From assembly GCA_029964075.1 (NCBI GenBank), contig CM057130.1:5022001-5086000 (forward strand): a stretch of DNA of 64,000 nucleotides, given 5' to 3'. Position numbers and translations under genes: made by a program. The notes beneath the pieces are model-generated. The model searched no databases. It saw only the letters and a program-made list of their open reading frames with translations, and was not told where the DNA came from. Origin of the DNA: Patiria pectinifera. Its lineage: Eukaryota > Echinodermata > Asteroidea > Valvatida > Asterinidae. Positions 47,501 to 59,286 of the stretch are shown here, piece by piece (within the stretch, counting starts at the first letter, position 1; each line of letters opens with the position of its first letter).

Positions 47501-50500
47501 GCCCAGAGCTTGTAGCAGCGGTGCACAGAACTGCCTGGCCTTCAGATGAGGAAGGCACAGAGCCTTTGTCGGGACTCAGAACTGCTTCCTCACCGCCGTC
47601 GGATTTAGCCACGTTGAACGACAGAGGAACTGGGATGGCACTGGACACAAGTCGGCTGGTGCCCACAGGAAGGGAACCAGGGATTGGGGACACTATGACT
47701 TTAGGATTTAGCGGTGCAACTCCGGCTGTGTTTCCCGGGGTGCATATTGGACTTGTGATAGGTACTGCGGAGCTGGGGCAAGCTCTATTTTGGGTACCGG
47801 TATCTTCTTGACCGTGTTCTTCTTGCTGGTTGCTGACGTAAATCTGGGACATCTGGTCTGGGTACTTGGAACGAAGAGCCTCAAAGTCCTGGCGAAATTT
47901 CTCATCTGAAAAGAGGGCAGAATACAGTTATACTGATAGGGACGTTGTTAAAAAAGAACAATCATGGACACTATTAGACAATAGATAGATTTCACCCAGA
48001 CAGGGCTCTGGAGTGCTCTGAAACGTGCAAAACTAAATCAGGCCCACTTTACTCAGTTTGTCCAAAAATTCCACTGGGCAAAAGAAAAGGTCCTCAGTAA
48101 TTCACCAACCAAGTTTGCAGACTCAATTCAATTTTTAAAGGAGACTTTTCTTCAATATTTTGCACATGAGAGGGAAGTCAAGTGATTTCGAAATGAGGCT
48201 AAAGACTAGACTGGTACATGTCCAACCATGGACCAACCATTTGAAAAGACTGACCTCTTCACACAGTGTCCATAGTCTGGTGGCTTGACTATGGAGAAAT
48301 GTGTAGTAAATTGAGACTAGTTCCCGCTTCATGCCACGTTTCTTAAATTCTTTTTGCATGGTTGATTGATGCAGTACTGAAGAGGTGTTGGACTGGTTGT
48401 TTCTTGTGCAAGTCTATTTTCTTGTTTTTGCATGTTTTCAATACCTTAAGTTTTGGGACTCTCATACACAGTATTGAGAGTCCCAAATTTTCGGACTAGA
48501 TTTCATTGTCCCGATTTTGCTTCTATCAGCATCCTGATTGCGCTTTTCAAACCTCTAACCCATTGCAATCTGCCGCTCTGTATCCCCTTGTTACGCCACT
48601 GCATAATCTCACTCCAGTATTATTTATAAGTGCTTAATGTTAAAATCAAATGGATATTCCATAAACCTTTTTCTACATATATTTCATAATCATGGACCTA
48701 TATGGAGCTGTAGTATACTCCAAGTCAGACCCTGAAATCTCTCGAAGCCACAGCAAGGGATGAGAGCCAAGGTTTGGAAATTCCCATTTACATTGTAGTA
48801 TAGTCCAAAGTCAAAGGTCATGGAGTGGCTCTAAAGCAGAAAAATACTGCTTAGCAAATTTACGTGCTAAGCAGAAATCAGTGGGGAACCAGCCACAAGC
48901 AATATACATTGCACAGCATTTTGGTTGGTAACGTGTTTCTGTTAAGCAAATATTGTCTGTGCTTAGCAAATTTTTTTTGTCCTAACAAACTCTGTGAAGT
49001 TACCCCCCGTCAGTACCGTACCTAAAGGAGTGTCCTGTGGCTTGTCCCCTTGGCTGTCTTTCGTCGGGCTGTTGGGTGCCGAGGAGTAGGACCGTCTCTC
49101 TCTCTCAACCACCTCACAGATGGCATTGAAGGAGGCGTGCCGGGACCAAGCCACCTTCTTGGGGCCTCTAGGATTGGAGGCCGGGGACGAGGAAGGTTGG
49201 GGGTCTTGGGAAGGCAGGGTGGATATGGGAGCTGTGGGGACAAAATGAGTCATTATCATCTACTCAGCAAAGTCCACTTTGTAAGTTACCTGCGTGACAC
49301 GAAAGATGCCTTCATTTGGTAAATCATGGACATTTCAAGGCTAGTTGGTTTTTAAAAAAATATCGAAAAAAGCTTGAAGTCTCATAAAGAACACGAAAGG
49401 TAAACACCAACAATTTCAATGTCTTGAGTCTTTTCAACATTCCAATGTCAGAGGGTTTCATGACATTAACATTTGCAGTGAGGTTTTCTGATGGTGTTTC
49501 TCCATTTTCGACTCAGAACAGAAAGTAAATCCCTTAAAGGGAATGTACAACATATGCTTTTGCTGCAATTTTCTGAAATAAATGGATTTGGAGGATTAGT
49601 ATTTTATATAAAATATTGTTAAACTGACTTATTTCATGTTTTGGGCTTGTAGATGCTGGAAAAACCAAGAAAACCTATCATGTTCTTGTAGTCTGGTTCC
49701 CTGATCCCACTTAAGATGAAACGAAGCAATTAATACACTTTGGGGAATTGTAAGGTCAGAGAATCAGTCTAGCAGGCTTGTACCCCTTCACAGGTGTGTG
49801 ATCAATTACAAGGAAAAGTCAGAATAACTAAATATGAAAAATTAAGAACAGTTTTTGAAAAAAAGCCAGTTTTCTCCAACGCTGGTCGGCCGACGAGCGT
49901 TGGAAAAATACAATTTTTCTTGAAAATGTCAGCCCACCAGGAGCCACGATTTTAAAGGATGCTTTAGACTGTCCGTCCCTAACAATTCAGTAAGGTATTT
50001 CGTGGTAATGTGATCATTTCGTTTTTTGATGTTTGCAAATGTTGTATTTTCCCTTTAATAGTGAAAGAGAAAAAGTCTATAGATACCTGAGCATTCTGCT
50101 ATAAGTAGGCTACAGTACAGTCCATTAACAAAGTAAATTGGGAAAATTGTCTTTTGTATCGGCGGGAAAATCTGTTTGCTTCGTGACAGAATTTACAACA
50201 ACAAAAAAAGAAGGAAAGCATGTGAGGAAGGGAGGGATATGATACTGAAAGCGATTTTTTTTACCAGCTGGGGTCGAGAAGAAAGATTGTCTCGATGGAC
50301 CATCATTCTCCACACAAACGTCACCTGAACGGCAATCAAACACGAACAAATTAACACAAAGAAATTGGTCTACTAACAAAAAAAATTGGATTCTTCCGTC
50401 AAATTTTCCAAAAATATTTACACAGTTGACAGGTCAAACTGCAATTTCAGCTTTGCTGGAAATCAGCAAATGCAAATATCACTTGAAATTCTAAACAAAC

Positions 50501-53500
50501 ACAGCTTGTATTTTTGCTCCCTGTGTGACTTGTTTTCTTTAATCGCAAAAGACTTAGCTTTCCTGGAAAGGGAAATTGCCTCGTTAAAATTTTGTTTGTA
50601 AGAAGAAATTAAACTCAAACACTAATTTTCTAGGAACCTTCGGCCTCCATGTGGGAATTTTACTCAACACGACAAAATTTGAATATGCATACATGATTTT
50701 CTTTTGGTTGAATTCTGTATAATGAATTTAAAAGTCACATACTTATGGTTCTGCATATTGCACGCTCTTACAAGATTGAAATGAAATGTCATTGGCCTGC
50801 TCTGCAAAATAATGCATTTGTACAACGTTGACTTTCTGTGTTACCTACACGGCTTGGCAAGAAAGACAAATAAGCTGGGATTTTGAAAGATTGTGGACCT
50901 CTTTGGGATATTTTGTTGTACAGCTTGTGTGTTTCATAAAGAAATTGGTCCTTTTGTCAAAAAGAAAGATAAATCTCCATGAAAAAACAGAAAAAAAACT
51001 CACTTTGCTTTGCCTTTTTAACTTGATCTTTCATTATCTTAAACAATCAACAACAACAACAACAAAACCAAATGAATAAATCAAAACTGGCAAATTTTCC
51101 TCCAAGCTTGAAACGCTTGCAATAAATATATCTGACACAGGACTCACTTTTACAATGTGGGTAATGTATTTTTAAGATTTGTTTGTTGCAAATGGGTAGT
51201 CGTTCTTACTTGGGTCCACATGACCTGTGTCTGGGTTGGGCCCAATCCACTTGAACGCAGGCTTGCGGCCCCGCCCTTCTTGCACATGCACTTTCTGGAT
51301 CATCTGCAGGCTGGTCAAGATGTTGGCAATGTCGTACAACCGTCGCACTTTAGCTGCAGAGAGAGATATTGCATCAGGATTCAGTGATTATCATTTTGTT
51401 AAATTTTTTTTTTTTAAACACAGCCCCATTCACAGAGCTGTTTAAAGGGGTACATCGTCAAGTTATCAGCAAAATTGTAAAATGTTTAAAATTGTTTACT
51501 TTAATTTCTAAGGTCTGGCTGAAGGGAAACTAACCTAATTTCATACTGTTCCTGAGAACAGACAACAAAAACCTAGTCGTTCACTTCTGACGCGGCGGAC
51601 ATTCTGTGGCATACATATACGTATTTCCAGCCGTAAATATAAGTCTCCTTCTTGGGTGTTGCCCCCCCCCCCAGCTTCTGTGTCCATGTGTCAGACAATT
51701 CAATGTACAGTACATGTCGTGTGTCTGTGTACACATAATGTGTACAAAACACAGCACCAAAACACACACGTTGTTTCCCGCAGCAAACGCTGCTCTGATG
51801 GAACATGTGCAACTGAAATCACGACTAGCACCAAAATAACTCAATTTTGGAGACTCACCATTTTAACCCCTGAAATTCGTTCTCGCAAGAACAAAAAAAA
51901 GGGCACTTTTGAAAGGATGGTTGTGTGGATGTTTTGTAGCTCAATTGGGTGCTTTCCAGGACGCAGTGTCCCTTCAAGACTGGAATTTGCTAAGCACCGA
52001 AGTGATTCGCTTTGCGAAAAAAAACCAACCTAACAGCCAAAAAGTTCCTGCCAAAATTCTGCTTTAGCGCAATTTTTTTTTTACCAAAATCTTTCTGCTT
52101 AGCAGCTCTTAGGCCGAGTGAAAAAAATAAGTAGTTTCTCATTTTGCCTTTTTGAAAAAAATGAGGGACTTGGAGGCAGGCATTTTTCTTTTTCTTTGCG
52201 AATTTTCCAAGAAAGTAGATGGATTCTTCAATTTTCTCGACTACTTTAATTGCCGATACAAAATTTTGTCCAAAGGAGCCATAACCCTTTCTACATTAGC
52301 TACAATTTTGTTGGAAACAAATAAAAAGACAGTGTATTAGCAACACATCTGCAAAATACATTGCAAATATATTAAACTGGCTAAATGACGGCAGGCAAAG
52401 GTGTCGCAACCCATCTTGGGCACATTTTAAACTTACTTTTGAACTTGGAGCCTTCCCTGATTTCGTAGTTGATGTCGCCGATTAACACTCTGGCCGCAAT
52501 ATCCAAGGTGATAACTTTGGCCTGGGCATGAAAGAGAGAGAACAAAGATACAAATGTATAAATTACTTCATCACTTACATTTTTTTTAATGCTACAATAG
52601 AGAGTTGATGACACAATTTTTGAAAATAATGTAATGTTATATTCACAAAACTTTGAATTCAACGGAATTGATAAAAGTAGATATAAAATAAAGATCAAAT
52701 TAGGTTTTGCCCTTCACCGACGTTTAAACACTGTATACTCAGTGTGTTACCTCCCGAGTGAAAGTTGGAAAAAATCACTCGGGTGGGACTCGAACTCACG
52801 ACCTCCTGCTTTCTAGTGCAGATGTCATGCCACTCGACCACCGAGCTAACGGGATCGGCAAAACCTAGTTTGATTTAAATCACCCCGACACAAAATTCCA
52901 TCTTATAAAAGAAAAAGGGCCTATCAATGTTTTCAACCATGAATTTTACATATTATAAACATTCTACTGCAGAAAAGTGCTTTGAAAAATGAAAAAGGAC
53001 ATACTGGTTTCATATTAAATAAATTGCGGCCTAAATTTGTTTTAGATAGTAATCACTCATCATGTTACCTGGGAAACCAAGAAGAGCATGATGAACTTCT
53101 GGCTCATGACGCCAAGGGACTTGTCTCGCCGCGTGTCTGGTGGGGACGAAACAGGAAAAAAAATTGTTACCAGGAAAAGAGTCGCTGACAAAATGAGACT
53201 TTCTATTTTGAATTTTACACATGCAATAAAAACTGTAAATTTGAGTTTACAAAATGATATTTGGTTTAATAAGAAATGCATGGGTATGTATGTACTACTT
53301 ATTATATTAATTATTTCTGGTAATGAAACCAAGGATTCCTCAAAAGCGCTCTAGGCTCTGAAGCTCGCAAGCCTGAAGAAACCCGTAGAGAGAAGACAAT
53401 GAGAAGAAATTAGTTTTAGAGGTGGGAGGAAAACCCCAGAAAAATATTCCGGGGAAAACCCACGGAATCAGGCAGGGACTGAAAACCCAATCCACATATT

Positions 53501-56500
53501 GGCCCAGTCAGGAATCGAATCCAGGTCACAGCGGTGGAAGGCGAGGAATGAACCGCTGCACCAACCCGACTCCCCAAAAATAGGGATGAACAAAGGAATG
53601 ACTATGAATAAATTGAAACAACCGAGACAACAAATCGTCGTGTTAGTGCAACAAGGTCGCAACTCCATTCTGCAACAAAGTCGTATCTCGCGCGAATACG
53701 CTCCGTGCAACAAGGTCGTATTTCGACGTCCATTGACTTTGTGTGTACATCTGGGTCATTTTACGTGAGATACGGCCTTTTGACATTCTGAAACTCGCGT
53801 TTCACTCACGGCCCATTTTAGGATATATGACATTGTTGCACGGACACGCTAAAATACAGAAACACACAAATTACAATTTGAGGAAAATTGCTTGTGTCTG
53901 CTTTTAGCATATCGTATCTGAGCCTATTTTACTAGTGAAGCAAATTTTTGTTTTCTAAAATAAGGCCCTTGCACTCCTGTCTCCAGTGTGATATAGTTGT
54001 GTCCACAACAAGGCCTCACATCTCAAGTCAAGTCATTCAAATGAACTGTGACGAAGGCATTCCTCTGTTATTGTTCATCCCCTGTTACTTGTGACAGGAC
54101 CTGTGAAAGGACTTGTGAATTACTTGTGACTGGACTTGTAATGGATCAAACACAACACTGTCGTGAACTCACTCATATCTTCGTCGAATTTGTCCTTTAT
54201 ATCTTTCTTGTCCTCCGTTTCCTGGGGCTGGGGACCAATGTTGCTGATGTCTCGCAACGGCTGCTTGGACAGTTGCTCCAGCTCCTCGCTGAACTCGTTC
54301 TGAATCTGAAGCTTCTTAAGATGGGCAATCTGGTCAGCGTATCGCTTCTTCTCACCAAGACACTATTCAAGGAAAAGGAAAAGTAGGGTCAGCCATCACT
54401 GTGATTATTAAATATGGTTTTCACAAGAATGAGACCCCAAGTGCAGAAAAACATGCAAAACTCTCAATTTTCCATTGACTTTGAAGCTCGAGATATTTCA
54501 CAAACAAAATGTGACATCTCAATTCAAATTAAAGAGGGTGATTTTTTTTCAATGTTCTCTGCTTCAGAGAGTGTAGTAAAATAAGGGTATAAATTTGACG
54601 CATACATGTAACACCAGACTTACACATCTAACTTTTTGATAAGGCTGTTCAGTAGTCTGGTGCCATTACTGCAGTCTAAATATGTAGAAGAAATATAGTC
54701 TTGGTACCAGACGTTCAATTAAGAGCAAGTTCAGGTACAAAGCATAGTTCGACTATCTTAGCTTGAAAGAGGGTTTGGACTACTTGCCTATTTGAAACTG
54801 GGCCACAGGCCACAGTTCCATCACTGGTTACCAATAGCCGTGCACATCATAAAGCACAGCGGGGAGCCAGGACCCAGAATTTTTTGTGATGCCGTTTTGA
54901 CCATCGTTTGACTAGGAAGTTCGCACGTTGCCATTATTCATTAGTCATCCTTCAACCACTAGTTGGCTAATGGTCCTGGCCGAAACTTGCTCATAGTAAC
55001 GACGTCCTTTACTTGTACAGTTCTGAAAGCGTTAGACTGGTTGTTTCAAGTGCCAGTTCTGTTTCCTGTACTCCAAGACGTATCTATCATCAGTTTTGCG
55101 AGTCTCATTAAATCTCACCTTGAGTCTAGCTAAAGTTGACTCCATGTTCATTTTGCCGTGCCACAGATATTTGTTCTTCGCCATTCGAGAAACCATCTCT
55201 ATACTCTCCAAGACGTTGACAATGTCGTAAATTCTACGCCTCTCCACGCCTATGATGGCAGAGATAAAAAGGCATCCATTTTATTAATAGCACTCTGCAC
55301 TAATGTTAAAAATAGAAGCAAGTACCCGGATTTCAGACAAGCATGCTGTACAAACTTCTCGTGTGAAGATTACGCGCACGCTTGCAGCACCAATTCTATG
55401 CGAATGTATGGGGCCAGGTGTGCATGCATGTACGCGCGTGATTGTTCGAAAAGTGGTCTGACATCCGAGGTATGCGCGCATAAGGCGCGGAGCAAAATTG
55501 ACGTAATTAGTGCGGAGAGCTATTTGCTTTTAAATATCTGGCCCTTTGTTATCTGTTATAACTTTACAAAGCTTTGAAACAAACTGTGATACACATTGTA
55601 AGTGTTTCCAAAACATGTACTTGTGTTCCAGAAATGACATTTCACACTTACTTTGCTCTTCTGGGGTGGAAAGGGGAAACAACACTTAGGCAAGGCAACA
55701 AGATTGTTTTTGTTTGATATGACAGCAAGGCATTTTGCAAGCTGTCTTTGCTGAAAAGTCTTTTGCTGGAATGGAAGTGCCACATTATCTGTTTTTAAAA
55801 CTTTGCATTTAAAAATTGGCAGTGCTAAATCTGGGATTGCAAAAAAATTTTTTTAAAAAATGCTCACCTAAGTCCTTGGAGATGGCATCCAGGGAAATCG
55901 CCATGGCAACACCATTTGTAGGGTAGTCTGGATATCTGGACAAAAATCTACATAAACAAACATTTAGAACGATTAAAAATAAACGGTACCACTTCAGATT
56001 GCTTGTAAATTCAATGTAAACAAACTCTGGTTCCAACTTGTGATAATTTTAATTCCATTTTGAAAGTTTTATTTCACATTTGAAACAGGGGGGAAAAACC
56101 TCATTGTGCTGACGGTAAGAAAAATGGAAAATATATTATAAAGCTTCAGACGTATTTTCAAAACAGACAAATACCTTTGACATAGCAGCCCCAGCGATTT
56201 GGACTTTCTGTTGATTGGCTTGTCAGCGTCGTCCATTCCCTCTTCTCCTTGGGACATACACTCGACCTCGACCACTTCTTCCTGCATGTCACCCAATCCC
56301 GAATCCACCACTTGCTCTTCCTGCAACGACGACGCGTGATCTGCAATAGCGTTGAAGAGCGCCAACTGCCGTCGCGAGTCAAGGACACGTATTTCCGGAC
56401 TGGCGGCACTGATCAGCACTTTGAGGTTGGCGGTGGGCGTCAGTGGGCTCAGGCACGGCAGGTGGACCAGGGGTTTGTTCGGCGTCGACGGAGTCACCTC

Positions 56501-56731
56501 TGGCTCCATCTCAACGGCTACCTCGTGACTGACCTCTGGCAAAGAATTATCATTTTCGAGAGGTTCCTGAAACGACACACTTGGTGTCTGGATCTCACTG
56601 TCTCTAGAGTCGTGGAAGGCTGATGACATGATGAATGATTCTATGTTCAGTTCGTCTTCGTCACATCCATCGAGCGGCTGAAATTCCTCAGGAAATAGAA
56701 AGTTTGACATACTGGAGGCCAAGTCAGCCAT
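44556..56731 (-). CDS. E2F7/8: Atypical E2F transcription factor, E2F7/E2F8 orthologue
   Basis: E2F7/8 proteins bind E2F sites without a DP partner and repress S-phase genes. Twelve coding exons in transcript order: 56731-56175, 55947-55868, 55249-55119, 54362-54173, 53136-53069, 52521-52437, 51353-51210, 50324-50265, 49231-49022, 47905-46710, 45998-44556 is the last; these are eleven coding segments, preceded by a likely non-coding exon ending at 57607. They total 4164 nt, giving 1387 aa, in frame at all GT-AG sites. DNA-binding domain 1 is about residues 175-256 ([18 protein letters not shown] .. [12 protein letters not shown]). Domain 2 is about 321-409 ([18 protein letters not shown] .. 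[10 protein letters not shown] .. [10 protein letters not shown]). The two RRxYDI helices and the absence of a DP-dimerisation region mark the atypical class. Human E2F7/8 are about 870-910 aa, so the long Ser/Pro/Gln-rich C-terminus here is unusually large. Confidence 0.95.
48118..48485 (+). repeat. Interspersed repeat family R3, uninterrupted copy
   Basis: It shares CTAAAGACTAGACTGGTACA, GTCTGGTGGCTTGACTATGG and GGTGTTGGACTGGTTGTTTC with the copy at 14.7 kb. It shows that copy's junction (CAATACCTTAAG then TTTTGGGACTCTC) without the nested element. Confidence 0.5.
49538..50054 (+). mobile_element. Palindrome MITE family P1, copy in an E2F7/8 intron
   Basis: TTAA borders at 49534-49537 and 50055-50058, ends AGGGAATGTACAACAT and GCAAATGTTGTATTTTCCCT. 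The palindrome near 49878-49905 has a single mismatch (CCGACGAGCG for CCGACCAGCG). Confidence 0.7.
52694..52876 (-). mobile_element. TIR element carrying a tRNA-like module, second family
   Basis: The ends ATCAAATTAGGTTTTGCCC and GGCAAAACCTAGTTTGAT are inverted copies. Between them, on the minus strand, is a tRNA-like stretch: GCTCGGTGGTCGAGTGGCAT (A-box region) and GTGAGTTCGAGTCCCAC (B-box and T-arm). The flanks match the pieces at 28.8 and 39.2 kb. It is in an E2F7/8 intron. Confidence 0.55.
53315..53578 (-). repeat. tRNA-derived SINE, second family, reverse copy
   Basis: The complement repeats the landmarks of the SINE at 14061: a GGGGAGTCGGGTTGGTGCAG head, CCCTGCCTGATTCCGTGGG, and a TCAGGCTTGCGAGC body. 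It lies in an E2F7/8 intron between the second DNA-binding-domain exon and the linker exon. Confidence 0.6.
54525..55110 (+). repeat. Interspersed repeat family R3, diverged copy with an insertion
   Basis: It shares TTCAGTAGTCTGGTGCCATT, a TAGACTGGTTGTTTCAAGTG stretch and a GCGAGTCTCATTA end with the other R3 copies. About 250 bp of unrelated sequence (54735-55010) splits it. Confidence 0.4.
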
Positions 56732-56857
56732 CTTTCAGTTTCGATCTAAGTACATTACAAAATTTAATACAAACATTATGAAAAATTATAAATCTGGCGA
56801 AAGAGGAATGGAAATAATCACGTAAAAAATACTTTTTAAAAGCTTTTTTGAAACGCA

Positions 56858-57222
56858 GTGGCTATTGTTACGGCAGCCTTTCCCATTTTCTATCGTTACG
56901 GTAGTACTGCAACTTTTTTTTAAAATGAGAACAAAATATAATATTAGAAGGAAAAAAGTGAATTTGAACTTTATGAAATTCGGACTTTATTTCCCTTTAA
57001 AAAAAAATCCTCCAAAGCCTCAGGTTAGAAAAGGAAAAAAAATTTGAGTGCAAAACTGAGATGCGAACCCGCAACCTCGCGGTGCAAAATCCTACCCTCT
57101 ATCGACTGAGCTGTCGCACTGCTCGCTGGAACGTGGGGAAACAAATAATTATATACCTGCGTGCGTATCAAAAAAGTATCGTAGAGGGCGCTAAGCAATG
57201 GCTGCCGTTACGATAGCCACTT
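56858..57222 (-). mobile_element. TIR element carrying a tRNA-like module, copy 2
   Basis: Reverse copy of the element at 19158. The ends are AGTGGCTATTGTTACGGCAG and CTGCCGTTACGATAGCCACT. The tRNA-like core (57055-57125, minus strand) is essentially identical to copy 1 across both internal-promoter boxes. It lies in the 5' UTR intron of E2F7/8. Confidence 0.65.
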
Positions 57223-57606
57223 CGTTTTTGAAAAAAATTATTTAAAAGTTATAAAATACATGAAGACATTAATGTGACTACTACTACTAGTACCTTCTAT
57301 CTCATCACATACATTCTTTTTGAATGAATCAAGTCATTGAAAATAAGTCATGTTACTTTTAGTACATGTACATAAGATTGGGAGAGATCAGTCAGACAAT
57401 GCAGGCGCCAAAACTGCACACCGAGTCAGTGAGTGAGTCCATGGAGGTCCTCCATGTCCTGTATAGAACTGGTCATGTTTCTATTTTTCAGATTGTATCT
57501 ACTATTTAACAGCTGCTAGTTAAAGACGGTGTTATGTGTGAATTTATAGGTCATTCGTGGCTTAGCATCCCTTTCTTTAATGCAATAATATTCGTCCAAT
57601 ACTCAC

Positions 57607-57720
57607 CTTACAAGCAACCGGTCACTGGCGTTGTTTGCTGTAGCATTTGGTCAAGCTGGCTTAACGCTACCGACACGTAGACAAAATATGGCGCGCCACT
57701 AAACCGATGGGCGGAATTCT
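57607..57720 (-). promoter_or_regulatory. Likely non-coding first exon and promoter of E2F7/8
   Basis: On the minus strand GCTTGTAAG then GTGAGTAT forms a good splice donor, with the exon ending at 57607. An acceptor ACTTAG lies near 56749, just before the start codon. Upstream, GGTTTAGTGGCGCGCCATAT holds a GGCGCGCC core resembling an E2F site. This would fit the autoregulation known for the family but could be chance. Confidence 0.4.
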
Positions 57721-58458
57721 GAATCAATCTACTTCCTTTCAAAATACACCCTATAGATGATTCTCGTTCCTGAAAATCTGTTCTTTCTGGTTAAATGAAC
57801 TATTTTCTTCCAAACTGTGGAATCGAAGTAAAACTCTTTAGAGAAATTCGGGACAAATTCGTTGAGTTTTTGCAACAAACCACAGTTTATGTGCAAACGA
57901 TTTCCGTTCAATTTACGCGCGGACGCTGGCTATTTGCATAAACTCCGCCTACAAGCTCAATTAACCAATGGCAAACGCGATACATTCATGATGCACGCAG
58001 AATAAAGATGACCGTTTCCAAAACGCTGGCTTCAGTATTACATGTTTTTTTTCGAAGGGCTCTGAATCGGACATTACCGTCAGTGTTATAATAATTACCG
58101 AGAATGGATCATTTGGGAGACATTCCCATAGACTTGTGCACACAATTTTTCAAACTTCAATGTGCCCTAAAGTTCCCTTGTCCTTTTCCCCCGAATTTCG
58201 GTAGTTTTTACTAATTAGACCACGAGCAACAAATATAACCTGATTGCGACAGTAAAATTTTGCCTCTAAAAGGGGGCTATGGAATTAGGGAGACGAGACA
58301 TGAAAATGTCTCCCTTATGACCTGTGTCTCCCTATTGTCGAAGATATTACGATAACGTATCTCCCTAATGGTACATTATTTTGTAGGAACATATGGAGGA
58401 AGGAATAACCAATATAACTTGAACATAATTATGTGCTATATAAAAGCGTCCTGGCTTC

Positions 58459-58664
58459 GAATGGACCGATCCAGTAAGCCCCTCCCACTGCGCACGTGGG
58501 CAAATTAACACGTGCTCCTCTCCAATGCCACACTGCATTTTCCTGCCGCGCGCATCATACGCGCGTGCACGCATGTCGGACTTTTGTGCACGCATGTCGG
58601 ACATAAATCACGGCTGTGATTGGTCAGAATACCATGGGGCGGTGCTTACTGGATCGGTCCATTA
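58459..58664. mobile_element. Short TIR element with TGGACCGATCCAGTAAGC ends
   Basis: AATGGACCGATCCAGTAAGC at the left mirrors GCTTACTGGATCGGTCCATT at the right. The GC-rich interior has two direct copies of GTGCACGCATGTCGGAC. A TATATAAAAG stretch sits just outside the left end, at 58435. Confidence 0.6.
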
Positions 58665-58687
58665 TAGAATGTCGAGTACACACTTAA

Positions 58688-59210
58688 AGGGAATATACAT
58701 CATTTGCTTTTGCTGTAATTTTCAGAAATGGATGGAATTGGGGGGTTGGAAATATATAGCAAATATAGTTACACTGACTTTTTTGAGGTTTTGGGTTCGA
58801 AAATGCTATAAAAACCAAGAAAAACAATCATTTTCCTGTAGTCTGGTTCCCTGACTCCATTTAAGAAGAAACCAAGCAGTTTACATATATTGGGGAATTG
58901 TAAGGTCAGGGAACCAGTCTAGCTGGCTTGTACCCGTTCATAGGTGTGTAATCGATTGCAAACAAGTGCGATGGTCAACTGGGGCCAGTATTCAATTTGA
59001 AAAAAAAGCCAGTTTTTTCCAACGCTGATCGGCCGATCAGCGTTGGAAATTGATACAAAAAATGCCACTTTTCTTGAAAATGAGTAAACCAGGTGCCATG
59101 ATTTTACAGGATGCTTTACACTGTCATTCACTTACAGTCCAGCAATTAAGGTATTTCAAAATGATTTGGTAGTTTTATTTTTTGCTGTTTGCAAATGTTG
59201 TATTTTCCCT
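58688..59210 (+). mobile_element. Palindrome MITE family P1, best-preserved copy
   Basis: TTAA borders at 58684-58687 and 59211-59214. The central palindrome near 59015-59048 is perfect over 34 bp, with half-site TTTCCAACGCTGATCGG. The internal inverted pair TAGTCTGGTTCCCTGAC and GTCAGGGAACCAGTCTAG flanks the left-centre. It is nearly identical to the copy at 33256. Confidence 0.75.
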
Positions 59211-59286
59211 TTAAAGAAGGATGCCAAGTTGAAGCCACAATAGTGTTGAAACCGATATTTGAGAAATGGTCATGCATGATGCATTT

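Noticed and set aside
47223..47811. Plus-strand open frames of 108-149 codons
   Set aside because: They lie antisense to the 1.2-kb E2F7/8 exon and have no homology that I recognise.
50161..50169. Consensus E2F site GGCGGGAAA in an E2F7/8 intron
   Set aside because: One 9-bp match in a 64-kb window is expected by chance, and there is no promoter context.
58435..58444. TATA box at TATATAAAAG
   Set aside because: No gene start follows within a plausible distance, and it abuts a TIR element.
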